Part shown: piece after piece, positions 7,005 through 14,779 of the stretch
How the letters are laid out: each line of letters starts with the position of its first letter
Position numbering within the stretch: the first letter of the stretch is position 1
From: Polyangia bacterium
GTDB lineage: Bacteria > Myxococcota_A > Polyangia > Fen-1088
Length of the DNA: 52,277 nt
Direction: 5' to 3'
NCBI GenBank assembly: GCA_036268875.1
Contig: DATATI010000032.1
Coordinates: 1-52,277, forward strand
Notes under the pieces: model-generated
Databases searched by the model: none
What the model saw: only the letters and a program-made list of their open reading frames with translations
Told to the model about the DNA's origin: nothing
Made by a program: the position numbers and the translations under genes

Positions 7005-9514
7005 GCGCGCTCTGGCAGGATCTGCGGCTTGGCGCGCGCATGCTGGCCAAGTCGCCGGCGTTCACCGCGGTCGCCGTCACCGCCCTGGCGCTGGGACTGG
7101 GGGTGAACGCCGCCGTGTTCAGCGCCGTCAACACGTTCTTGCTGCGCCCGTTGCCGGTGGAGGATCCGGCGCGTCTGGTGCGGGTGCAAGGCGGGCGGCA
7201 CAACCAACCGCTCGGCTGGGGCGGCCTCTCCTACGGCCAATATCAAGCGATCAGTGTTCTGGACCAGGTTTTCTCGGGCGTCGCCGCTTCGGCCATCGAC
7301 GGTTGCGCCGTCAGCAACGGCGAAAGCCGGCGCTCGCGCGGGGCTGAGCCGTCGGAGGTGATCAACGGCGAAGAAGTCAGCGGCAATTTCCTGTCTGTGC
7401 TGGGCGTCCGTCCGGCGCTGGGGCGCGGGTTTTCCCCCGACGAGGGCATCAACCCAGGAGCCGATCCGGTGGTGCTAATCAGCGACGGTCTATGGCGCCG
7501 GCGATACGGTGCCAATCCGACGGTGGTGGGCCGCAAGATCTATTTCAACCAGACGGCGATGACTATCATCGGCGTCATGCCGGCGGCGTTCAAAGGCGCC
7601 GTGTTTCAGTCACGGATCGATTTCTGGGTGCCGCTGGTGTTGCGAGCGCGGGTGGCTGGCGGCGATAATGGGTTCACAACGGACCGTGAAATTCGCGCAT
7701 TCAGCGCGTTTGGACGCCTGCGGCCGGGCGTCACCCAAGCGCAAGCGGCGGAGCGATTGTCGGTTCTGGCCGGTGAGCTGGCTCGACAGTTTCCAGCCAC
7801 CGACGCTGGGCTGGATCTCTACGCAATGCCGGAGGTTCGCGGCCGGTACGGGCGCTATTACGACTCCGTGCGGCTCAGTTGCGTGCTGGCCCTGGTGATC
7901 AGCTGCCTGGTGCTGGTGATCGGCTGCGCCAACGTAGTCAATTTGCTGCTGGCGCGTGCCACAGCGCGGACCAAAGAGATCGGGATTCGATTGGCGCTGG
8001 GCGCTGGCCGAGGGCGTATCGTCCGCCAATCGCTGACCGAAAGTCTGCTGCTGGCGGTGATCGGTGGCGTCCTGGGTGTCGTGTTGGCGCTGTGGTTCGC
8101 CGATCTGATGCATGCCTTCGTGCCGCCGAAGACCATGCGCTTCGAGCTGACGTTTCAGCCCGATGCCCGCACGATCGCCTGGATCGTGGGCAGTGCGCTG
8201 GCGGCGGGGCTTTTGTGCGGAGTTTTGCCGGCGGCGCGCTCGTCCAGCGCAGATGTCTTGACGGCTCTGAAAACCGACGTGGGGGCTGAAGGCCAGCGCG
8301 TGCGCCGCCTGGGCCTGCGCCAGCTGCTGGTCGTCGGGCAGCTGGCCATCTCGATCGTGGTGGTGGTCTGCGGCGGCCTTTTCGTGCGCAGCCTGCGCAA
8401 TTTGGAGAAGGCGGATCCGGGATTTCGTTACGAAACCCTGGTCTCGGCGACCGTTGATCCGACGTTGGTGTGGGACAGCGAGCTGACGGAACCGAATCTG
8501 GAGCGCCTTTACAATGAATTGAAACAACGACTGGAAGCCCGACCGGGGGTGGTCAGCGTCTCGTCGGCACGGAATATACCTCTGAATTATTGGGACCTCG
8601 ACGGTCCGGTGGTGAAAGACGGGGATCCGCCGCCGCCAGCCAATCAAGGCCTGATGGTTCCCTTCAGCATGGTCGACACAAAGTATTTCGAGACCATGGG
8701 AACGGATCTGCTAGCCGGCCGCGACTTTTTGCCCGGCGAGCATCAGGGCGTCGCCAGCACCGCGGTGATCAATGGCCAGCTGGCGCGGCAATTGTTCGGC
8801 AGCGAACGGGACGCGGTGGGGCGGCGCTTTCGCATGGGCGGTCCACAGTCGCCGCTGCTGGAAGTGGTGGGCGTGGCGAAAGACGGCCACTATCGCAACC
8901 TGTTTGAAGAGCCAACGCCGTGGGTTTTCTTGCCAAATCGTTCAGCGGCCAGTAAGGCCATCGATCTGACGATGCGGACGATTCTGATCAGGGGCGCCAG
9001 CCGGCAGGATCTGCCGTCGATCGTGCAGAGCCTGCGAACCGAGGTGGGAAACCTGGACGCGCGCATCCCGGTCGACGGTCTGACCGTCGGCGACGGACAC
9101 CTGTCCTGGGTGATGTACGCGCCGCGCATCGCGGCCGAGTTGGGGATGATCCTTGGACTGCTGGCGCTGGCGCTGGCCACCATGGGGATTTACAGCTTGA
9201 TGACTTACACGGTCAGCCAGCGCACCAAGGAGATCGGCATCCGCATCGCCTTGGGCGGCCGGATGGGTGACGTTCTGCGGTTGGTGTTGGGGCAAGCGTT
9301 GACGCTGGTCGCGCTGGGCGTGGTCGTCGGCGTGAGTGGGGCGTTGGCGGTGACCCGCCTGCTAAACGACTTTCTTTTCGGTGTGGGCACCACCGATCTG
9401 CCGACGCTGGCCGGCACGGTGGTCCTGCTGACGGTGGTGGCCATGCTGGCCACGCTTTTGCCGGCGCGCCGCGCGGCGAAGGTGGATCCGATGGTCGCTC
9501 TCCGGTACGAATAG
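7001..9514 (+). CDS. FtsX/MacB-like ABC permease of the ADOP type
   Basis: This 837-residue permease has the duplicated ADOP architecture. An N-terminal helix preceded by LWQDLRLGARMLAKSP leads into a MacB-like periplasmic core, then an FtsX domain with three helices (near residues 285-430, containing ATARTKEIGIRLALGAGRGR). A further helix (around 448-468), a second periplasmic core and a second FtsX domain (TVSQRTKEIGIRIALGGRMG) follow, ending VALRYE as is usual for the family. It acts in the inner membrane with the preceding ATPase and the HlyD/TolC-like partners. The substrate is unknown; peptides, lipids or drugs are all possible. Five bases separate it from the response-regulator gene. 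Confidence 0.9.
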   Translation: MSALWQDLRLGARMLAKSPAFTAVAVTALALGLGVNAAVFSAVNTFLLRPLPVEDPARLVRVQGGRHNQPLGWGGLSYGQYQAISVLDQVFSGVAASAIDGCAVSNGESRRSRGAEPSEVINGEEVSGNFLSVLGVRPALGRGFSPDEGINPGADPVVLISDGLWRRRYGANPTVVGRKIYFNQTAMTIIGVMPAAFKGAVFQSRIDFWVPLVLRARVAGGDNGFTTDREIRAFSAFGRLRPGVTQAQAAERLSVLAGELARQFPATDAGLDLYAMPEVRGRYGRYYDSVRLSCVLALVISCLVLVIGCANVVNLLLARATARTKEIGIRLALGAGRGRIVRQSLTESLLLAVIGGVLGVVLALWFADLMHAFVPPKTMRFELTFQPDARTIAWIVGSALAAGLLCGVLPAARSSSADVLTALKTDVGAEGQRVRRLGLRQLLVVGQLAISIVVVVCGGLFVRSLRNLEKADPGFRYETLVSATVDPTLVWDSELTEPNLERLYNELKQRLEARPGVVSVSSARNIPLNYWDLDGPVVKDGDPPPPANQGLMVPFSMVDTKYFETMGTDLLAGRDFLPGEHQGVASTAVINGQLARQLFGSERDAVGRRFRMGGPQSPLLEVVGVAKDGHYRNLFEEPTPWVFLPNRSAASKAIDLTMRTILIRGASRQDLPSIVQSLRTEVGNLDARIPVDGLTVGDGHLSWVMYAPRIAAELGMILGLLALALATMGIYSLMTYTVSQRTKEIGIRIALGGRMGDVLRLVLGQALTLVALGVVVGVSGALAVTRLLNDFLFGVGTTDLPTLAGTVVLLTVVAMLATLLPARRAAKVDPMVALRYE

Positions 9515-9519
9515 TCCTA

Positions 9520-10887
9520 ATGCAGACGCTCGCATCGCGGGTTCTTTGCGCCGACGATCAGGCGGACGTACTGGAGGCGTTGCGCCTGCTCCTGAAGGGC
9601 GAAGGCTTTGAAGTCGTCATCGCCAGCTCGCCGGCCGGGGCCCTGGCGGTAGCGGAGACGCAGGAGCTGGATGTCGTTCTCATCGATCTGAATTACGCCC
9701 GCGACACCACGTCGGGCCGCGAAGGGTTGGATCTTCTGCCCCGGCTACACGCCGTTGATCCGTCGCTGCCGGTGGTGGTAATGACTGCCTGGGCCACCGT
9801 TGACGGCGCGGTGGAAGCGATTCGGCGCGGGGCGCGCGACTATGTGCAAAAGCCCTGGGAAAACCAGCGCCTGATTGCCACCTTGCGAAACCAGGTGACG
9901 CTGGGCAGCGCCTTGCGAAAAAGTCGCGGCCTGGAAGATGCGGCTGCTCGTTCGTCGGGACGCAATTTGCCGCCGCTCTTCGCTCGCTCGCGCGTCATGC
10001 AGCCGGTGCTGCGGCTGATGGAACGGGTGGGGCCATCCGACGCCAACGTGCTGGTCACCGGGCCGCACGGCAGCGGCAAAGAAGTGGTGGCGCGCTGGCT
10101 TCACACGGCATCGCTGCGGGCCACCAAACCATTCGTGGCCGTCAACGGCGGCGGCCTGGCCGACGGTGTCTTTGAAAGCGAATTGTTCGGTCACGTGCGG
10201 GGCGCGTTCACCGACGCCAAGACCGATCGCGCCGGCTGCTTCGAGGTGGCCGAAGGCGGAACCCTGTTCCTGGACGAAGTGGCCAACATGCCGACGGGCC
10301 AGCAAGCCAAGCTGCTGCGAGTCCTGCAGACCGGCGAGTTTCATCCCGTGGGATCCTCACGCCTCCGGCACGCAGACGTTCGCATCGTCACCGCCACCAA
10401 CGTCGATATCGCCGAGGAGGTTCGTGCCCGGCGATTTCGCGAAGACCTGCTTTACCGGCTGAACACGGTCGAGATCCGTCTGCCGCCGCTACGCGATCGG
10501 CGAGAAGACGTTCCCGATCTGGCCGGGCATTTTTTGACCCGACAGGCGGCCCGCTACGGCAAGGCGCTGGCGCGTTTCAGCGCCGGTGCCATGGACGCTC
10601 TGCTGGATCACTCCTGGCCAGGCAATGTCCGCGAACTTGAACATGTCGTCGAACGCGCCGTCCTGATGGGAGAAGGGACGGAGATCAAAGTCGCCGATCT
10701 GTTCTTGAGCGCCCGCCAGGAGGGCGCCGCGTCTTTCGAGACCATGACGCTGGAAGAGGTCGAGCGACATCTGATCCAGCGCGCTCTCGCCCGATGCGCC
10801 AGCGTCAGCGATGCCGCGAAGGCCCTGGGACTGTCTCGAAGCGCGCTTTATCGGCGGCTGCAACACTTCGGGCTGCAAGAGTCATGA
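9520..10887 (+). CDS. NtrC-family sigma54-dependent response regulator
   Basis: The 455-residue regulator has three domains. The receiver (1-120) has acidic pocket D12/D13, phosphoacceptor D56 in VVLIDLN and K111. The AAA+ domain has Walker A GPHGSGKE at 181-188 and Walker B TLFLDE at 248-253. A Fis-type helix-turn-helix ends the protein (SVSDAAKALGLSRSALYRRL). The sigma54-contacting L1 loop reads GAFTDA (228-233) instead of GAFTGA, and the usual INCAAL segment is AVNGGGL. I recall related loops in regulators tied to ADOP pumps, but have not checked this. It probably controls the operon in which it sits. The stop overlaps the kinase start (ATGA). Confidence 0.88.
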   Translation: MQTLASRVLCADDQADVLEALRLLLKGEGFEVVIASSPAGALAVAETQELDVVLIDLNYARDTTSGREGLDLLPRLHAVDPSLPVVVMTAWATVDGAVEAIRRGARDYVQKPWENQRLIATLRNQVTLGSALRKSRGLEDAAARSSGRNLPPLFARSRVMQPVLRLMERVGPSDANVLVTGPHGSGKEVVARWLHTASLRATKPFVAVNGGGLADGVFESELFGHVRGAFTDAKTDRAGCFEVAEGGTLFLDEVANMPTGQQAKLLRVLQTGEFHPVGSSRLRHADVRIVTATNVDIAEEVRARRFREDLLYRLNTVEIRLPPLRDRREDVPDLAGHFLTRQAARYGKALARFSAGAMDALLDHSWPGNVRELEHVVERAVLMGEGTEIKVADLFLSARQEGAASFETMTLEEVERHLIQRALARCASVSDAAKALGLSRSALYRRLQHFGLQES

Positions 10888-12224
10888 CCAATCGTCAGCG
10901 GCGACCGGGCCGGCTGACGGTGGGTCACGATGGGCGGGTGTTGTTGGCCGGCCTGGCGGCCAGCGTGCCCGGTTTGGTCCTGGCGTTGGGTTTGTTATGG
11001 GCCGGCGAACATTCGTTGAAACTGCAAGTGACTCTCACTCTGATCGTCGTTTCACTGTGGGTCGGCTTTCTGAACAGTTTGCATGAACAGGTCGTTCGAC
11101 CCTTACAATCCATCGCCAACCTTTTGGCGGCGGTACGCGAAGGAGATTTTTCCATTCGCGGGCGCCGGCATGACGCCGGCGAGGCGTTGGGTACGGCGCT
11201 GGCCGAGATCAACTTGCTGGGCGATACCCTGCGCGAACAGCGGCTCGGCGCGGTTGAGGCCAGCGCGCTGCTCGGCAAGGTGATGTTCGAGATCGACATG
11301 GCCATCTTCGCCTTCGACGAAGACCGGCGGCTGCGATTGATTAACCGCGCCGGCGAGCAGCTTGTCGGCCGCGGTCCGGGAAGCCTGCTGGGAACGCAGG
11401 CGGCTGAACTGGGAATGACCGGGCTGCTGGAGGGCCATGGACAACGGACTTTGGAACTGACGTTCGCCGGCGCTCGCCAGTCCTGGGATCTGCGCCGCAC
11501 GGAATTTCGTCAGCAGGGACGGCCGCACCAGTTGGTTGTTCTGGCCAATGTGCAGCGAGCGCTCCGCGACGAAGAACGACAGGCCTGGCAGCGCCTGGTG
11601 CGGGTGCTGGGACACGAGATCAACAATTCGCTGGCACCGATCCAATCGATTGCCGATCACCTGCTGCAGTCCTTGCGGCGCCAGGCCCGCCCACCCGATT
11701 GGGAAGACGATGTCACCCGCGGCCTGACGGTCGTCGGGCGGCGCGCCGAAGGGTTGGGTCGATTCATGAAAGCGTATGCGCGGCTGGCGCGATTGCCGCC
11801 GTTGAAAGTCGCACCAATCGATGTCGGTGAATGGCTGGGGCGGGCCTCGGCGTTGGACGCCCGCCTGGTTGTGGTGATCAAACCGGGTCCGCCACTATTC
11901 TTCGCCGGCGACATCGATCAGCTGGATCAGCTTTTGATCAATTTGATTCGCAACGCAGTCGACGCCGCGCTGGAGACGGGTGGCGCCGTCAGCTTGACCT
12001 GGGGGCGTTCCGCAAGCGTTGTTGAGATCTTGATTTCCGATGACGGCCCCGGGATCGCCGACGCCACCAACCTGTTCGTCCCGTTTTTCACGACAAAACC
12101 GAACGGATCGGGCATCGGACTCATTCTCAGTCGCCAGATCGCCGAAGCCCATCGCGGGTCGTTGGATCTGCGAAATCGCCAGGGCCGATCGGGGTGCCTG
12201 GCAGTTGTGCGTCTGCCACTGTGA
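10884..12224 (+). CDS. NtrY-like sensor histidine kinase
   Basis: This 446-residue membrane kinase is the likely partner of the preceding regulator. It has two close transmembrane helices (about 19-40 and 50-65) with almost no periplasmic loop, then a HAMP-like linker, a PAS domain (about 130-230), the phosphoacceptor H-box LGHEINNSLAPI with His near residue 244, and a HATPase domain with N-box LINLIRNAVDAAL, DDGPGI and the G2 segment NGSGIGL. The HEINNSLAPI form is typical of NtrY-like kinases. The small sensory loop suggests sensing in the membrane or cytoplasm. The ATG at 10884 overlaps the regulator stop. It is the last gene of the efflux operon; a converging gene lies 16 bases on. Confidence 0.88.
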   Translation: MTNRQRRPGRLTVGHDGRVLLAGLAASVPGLVLALGLLWAGEHSLKLQVTLTLIVVSLWVGFLNSLHEQVVRPLQSIANLLAAVREGDFSIRGRRHDAGEALGTALAEINLLGDTLREQRLGAVEASALLGKVMFEIDMAIFAFDEDRRLRLINRAGEQLVGRGPGSLLGTQAAELGMTGLLEGHGQRTLELTFAGARQSWDLRRTEFRQQGRPHQLVVLANVQRALRDEERQAWQRLVRVLGHEINNSLAPIQSIADHLLQSLRRQARPPDWEDDVTRGLTVVGRRAEGLGRFMKAYARLARLPPLKVAPIDVGEWLGRASALDARLVVVIKPGPPLFFAGDIDQLDQLLINLIRNAVDAALETGGAVSLTWGRSASVVEILISDDGPGIADATNLFVPFFTTKPNGSGIGLILSRQIAEAHRGSLDLRNRQGRSGCLAVVRLPL

Positions 12225-12240
12225 ACGCCGCTGTGATCGG

Positions 12241-12639
12241 TCAGGTCTGCCGGTGATCGAGGGCGACGATCTGGATCCGATTGCCGCAGGTGTCGTTCAG
12301 CATGGCGATGGTCGAGCCGGTCACCTTGGTCGGCGGCATGGTGAACTCCGCTCCCAGCGGTTTCATGCGGTCGTACTCCCGCTGGACGTCGTCGACGTTG
12401 AACATGGCGGCTGGTTGACTTTGTTCGAACATCGCCTGCTGGTAGGCCCGAGCGGCTGGATTGTCGTTGGGGGCCAGCTGCAGCTCGGTGCCACCCGGCT
12501 CCTCGGCTGAGGCAACGGTGAGCCACCTGAACGGCCCTTGGGTGAAGTCCGCCTTCTTCACGAAACCAAGAACGTCGGTATAGAAGCGCAACGCCTTCTC
12601 CTGGTCGTTCACGTAGAGGCTCGTGACTTTGATCTTCAT
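12241..12639 (-). CDS. VOC-fold (glyoxalase/bleomycin-resistance-like) protein
   Basis: A 132-residue single-module VOC protein. It starts KVTSLYVNDQEKALRFYTDV, the common beta-alpha opening, and shows the paired beta-alpha-beta-beta-beta units expected of the fold (second half begins AAMFNVDDVQREYDRMK). The closing strand GNRIQIVAL is where family members place a metal-binding acidic residue, but no Glu is present there, so metal dependence is uncertain. Substrate is unknown. GGAGGAG lies just before the ATG on the minus strand. It converges with the efflux operon and is not part of it. Confidence 0.8.
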   Translation of the reverse strand: MKIKVTSLYVNDQEKALRFYTDVLGFVKKADFTQGPFRWLTVASAEEPGGTELQLAPNDNPAARAYQQAMFEQSQPAAMFNVDDVQREYDRMKPLGAEFTMPPTKVTGSTIAMLNDTCGNRIQIVALDHRQT

Positions 12640-12757
12640 GTCGATCTCCTCCGGTCATAGGGGGGCGTCGGTTGTCACCCCGAGGTAGGCCGGACAAACG
12701 TAGTCACGGAAGTCGCCGCCGCCAACACGCACGCAGGACAAAGCTGGGCGGCGCCGG

Positions 12758-13858
12758 TTACTTCGGCAGCGTGTTCTGGAAGTCGCTGATCAACATGCCG
12801 CCCACCTTGGGCCAGCCGTGGGTCAACCCGCCGAACGTCATCTGCGACGAGATGCAGTAGCGCACGGGGTTCTTCGTGCAGCCATCCCAGTCCATGCAGC
12901 GGTGGTCTTCCTTGCCCATGTTGAACGCGGCCTTCATGTCGGCCAGATTCTGCATGTACATCGCCGGCGGCGTTGCCGAGCAGCCATTGCGCTTGGCGAA
13001 CATGGTCGGCGTGGTGACGTCGACGCCGCCGGTCTCCGTCGCACCCTGCGTGACCAGCACGGGCGGCGTCCCCTTGCAGTTGGCGTTGACGCTGGCCCCG
13101 TCGATGTACCCCGACACCGCGGTCACCTGCCACAACGTATCGCCGTCCAGGCAGGCGATGTGCTCGATGAACTGCGCGCCCGAGCTGACGCCGGCGATGA
13201 AGATGCGCGCCTCGTCGACGCAGTACTCGGTCTTCATGACGTTGAGGACATCGTGATAGTACTGCAGGTTCTCCCCCAGCGGTTGCGGCTGGCCTTCCCA
13301 GCCCGCGGTGATCGATTTCATGTAGACTGTGATGGCGGGCAGCTGTGGGAAGCCCTGGCACTCGCCGCCTCCCGACACGCCCGGCAGGCACGCCTGATTG
13401 TTGAAGCCGTGAAAACCAAAGCCGAGCGGCATCGGCTTGTTGATGTCGTAGTTGGCCGGCAAGTTGACGTAGTAGGTGCCGGTCATGCCGCCGGTCATGA
13501 TCGTCCGCTTGGGCATGTTCGGGTTGGGCTTGCCGCAACCGGCGCTGGGCATCGGCGTGTGCGCGCCGGTTTCGCCGGCGCTGCCGTCGGTGATCATGGC
13601 GTCGCTGCCGCTGGGCGTGTCCATGCTGGCGTCGGTCGCCGGCGACGCGCCACCGGAACCGCCGCTGACCCCGCCGGTCGCGCTGCCGCCGGTGCCTGCG
13701 CTGCTGCCGCCGCTGCCGCCCGTGGTCCCGCCGCTCCCGCTGCCGCCGCTGCCCATCGCGCCACCGCTGCCGGTTGAGTTGCCCGCGGGCGACGAACTGC
13801 AGGCCGCCACGGCGACCAGGACAAAGCACAAACTGATTCTGTTGCTGGCGTTTCGCAT
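12758..13858 (-). CDS. Secreted CE1-like esterase (LpqC/PHB-depolymerase type) lipoprotein
   Basis: The 366-residue lipoprotein has a signal peptide ending in lipobox VAAC (Cys20), then about 80 residues of Ser/Gly/Thr/Asp-rich linker, then an alpha/beta-hydrolase domain. The domain shows a strand and oxyanion region LGFGFHGFNNQ, nucleophile elbow GVSSG (Ser225) and a late THGWP histidine, as in feruloyl esterases and PHB depolymerases of the CE1/LpqC group. Several Cys pairs suggest disulfides. The start at 13858 has TCAGGAGATGCG before it; an in-frame upstream start would add a non-signal segment. It probably acts outside the cell on ester-linked polymers, exact substrate unknown. The low-complexity linker is typical of myxobacterial exoproteins. 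Confidence 0.8.
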   Translation of the reverse strand: MRNASNRISLCFVLVAVAACSSSPAGNSTGSGGAMGSGGSGSGGTTGGSGGSSAGTGGSATGGVSGGSGGASPATDASMDTPSGSDAMITDGSAGETGAHTPMPSAGCGKPNPNMPKRTIMTGGMTGTYYVNLPANYDINKPMPLGFGFHGFNNQACLPGVSGGGECQGFPQLPAITVYMKSITAGWEGQPQPLGENLQYYHDVLNVMKTEYCVDEARIFIAGVSSGAQFIEHIACLDGDTLWQVTAVSGYIDGASVNANCKGTPPVLVTQGATETGGVDVTTPTMFAKRNGCSATPPAMYMQNLADMKAAFNMGKEDHRCMDWDGCTKNPVRYCISSQMTFGGLTHGWPKVGGMLISDFQNTLPK

Positions 13859-14114
13859 CGCATCTCCTGACGCGCCAGGCGGACAACCGTCCCCCCTGGC
13901 GAACATCTTCGGTGAAGGGGTTTTAGTCCAGTAGCCCCGCGCCGATTCAATCGATCAATGTAGACCCGGACTGGCGCCGCCGGGGATGGCGGTCCTGAGC
14001 AGGTCTCGATCGCCGAAAACCGCAAACTCCAGCTGCTTTTTTAAATGACCGCCTTCTGATCGACGCCGGGATGGACGACCTTTTTCACGGCGCCGGTGCT
14101 AGCGTTCGGGCGCG

Positions 14115-14570
14115 ATGGCATTTGCGTACAAGCAGGTCTCGGTTTCCGATTTGCCGATTCTCAAGCAGCTGCTGGCGGTATTTGGCGAAGCCTTTGCGGA
14201 GCCGGCGACGTACCAGGGCGCGGTGCCAACCGACGGTTACCTGAAGGCGCTGCTGGGAAAATCGCACTTCATCGCCCTGGCGGCGATCGACCGGCAGGAT
14301 GTCGTGGGCGGGCTGGTGGCCTACGAGCTGGAGAAGTTCGAGCAAGCGCGGAGCGAGATCTATATCTACGACCTTGCGGTGCGGGAGGGACATCGCCGCC
14401 AAGGCGCCGCCACCGGCCTCATCCACGAACTGCAGCGCATCGCCAAGGAACGGGGCGCCTATGTCATCTTCGTGCAGGCCGACGTGGGCGATGAGCCGGC
14501 GATCCGTCTTTATGAATCTCTGGGGACGCGGCAGGACGTGTATCACTTCGACATCCCGCCCGAAAAATAG
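14115..14570 (+). CDS. AAC(3)-I-like GNAT acetyltransferase
   Basis: A 151-residue GNAT-fold protein. The features match aminoglycoside 3-N-acetyltransferases of the AAC(3)-I group: an early FGEAF segment, YQGAVP, the central SEIYIYDLAV strand, the acetyl-CoA pyrophosphate loop GHRRQGAA, then GAYVIFVQAD, and a terminal DVYHFDI. Those enzymes transfer acetyl from acetyl-CoA to the 3-amino group of deoxystreptamine drugs. I see no integron or mobile element next to it, so it looks like a resident chromosomal homologue whose natural substrate may differ. A 7-base stem-loop overlaps its stop codon. Confidence 0.82.
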   Translation: MAFAYKQVSVSDLPILKQLLAVFGEAFAEPATYQGAVPTDGYLKALLGKSHFIALAAIDRQDVVGGLVAYELEKFEQARSEIYIYDLAVREGHRRQGAATGLIHELQRIAKERGAYVIFVQADVGDEPAIRLYESLGTRQDVYHFDIPPEK

Positions 14571-14593
14571 CCAGGCTCTGCATTTTCTGGCTA
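14568..14593 (+). terminator. Stem-loop at the end of the AAC(3)-I-like gene
   Basis: TAGCCAG (14568-14574, including the stop codon) pairs with CTGGCTA (14587-14593) around a 12-base loop ending in TTTT. No T-tract follows the stem, so it may be a weak terminator or an mRNA-end stabiliser. Confidence 0.4.
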
Positions 14594-14779
14594 ACAGGTG
14601 TCGTCCGTAACTTGCAGCTCGGCTGCGAGCGCTGGCTGAGATCCGGGCTTTCTTTGCTGGCTCCCCGTTTGCTGCGATTGGAGCTCGGCGTGAGCCTGGG
14701 CGGCGTTGGTGGGAGCCGGATGGCCGAACGCCCCCGCCCAAAGCGTCTTGCCGTTCACCACGCGCCAAGGATACTGCCA

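Noticed and set aside
12675-13886. 403-codon minus-strand open frame rich in Arg/Gln/His
   Set aside because: It is another phase of the CE1-like esterase gene, whose nucleophile elbow and lipobox are clear.
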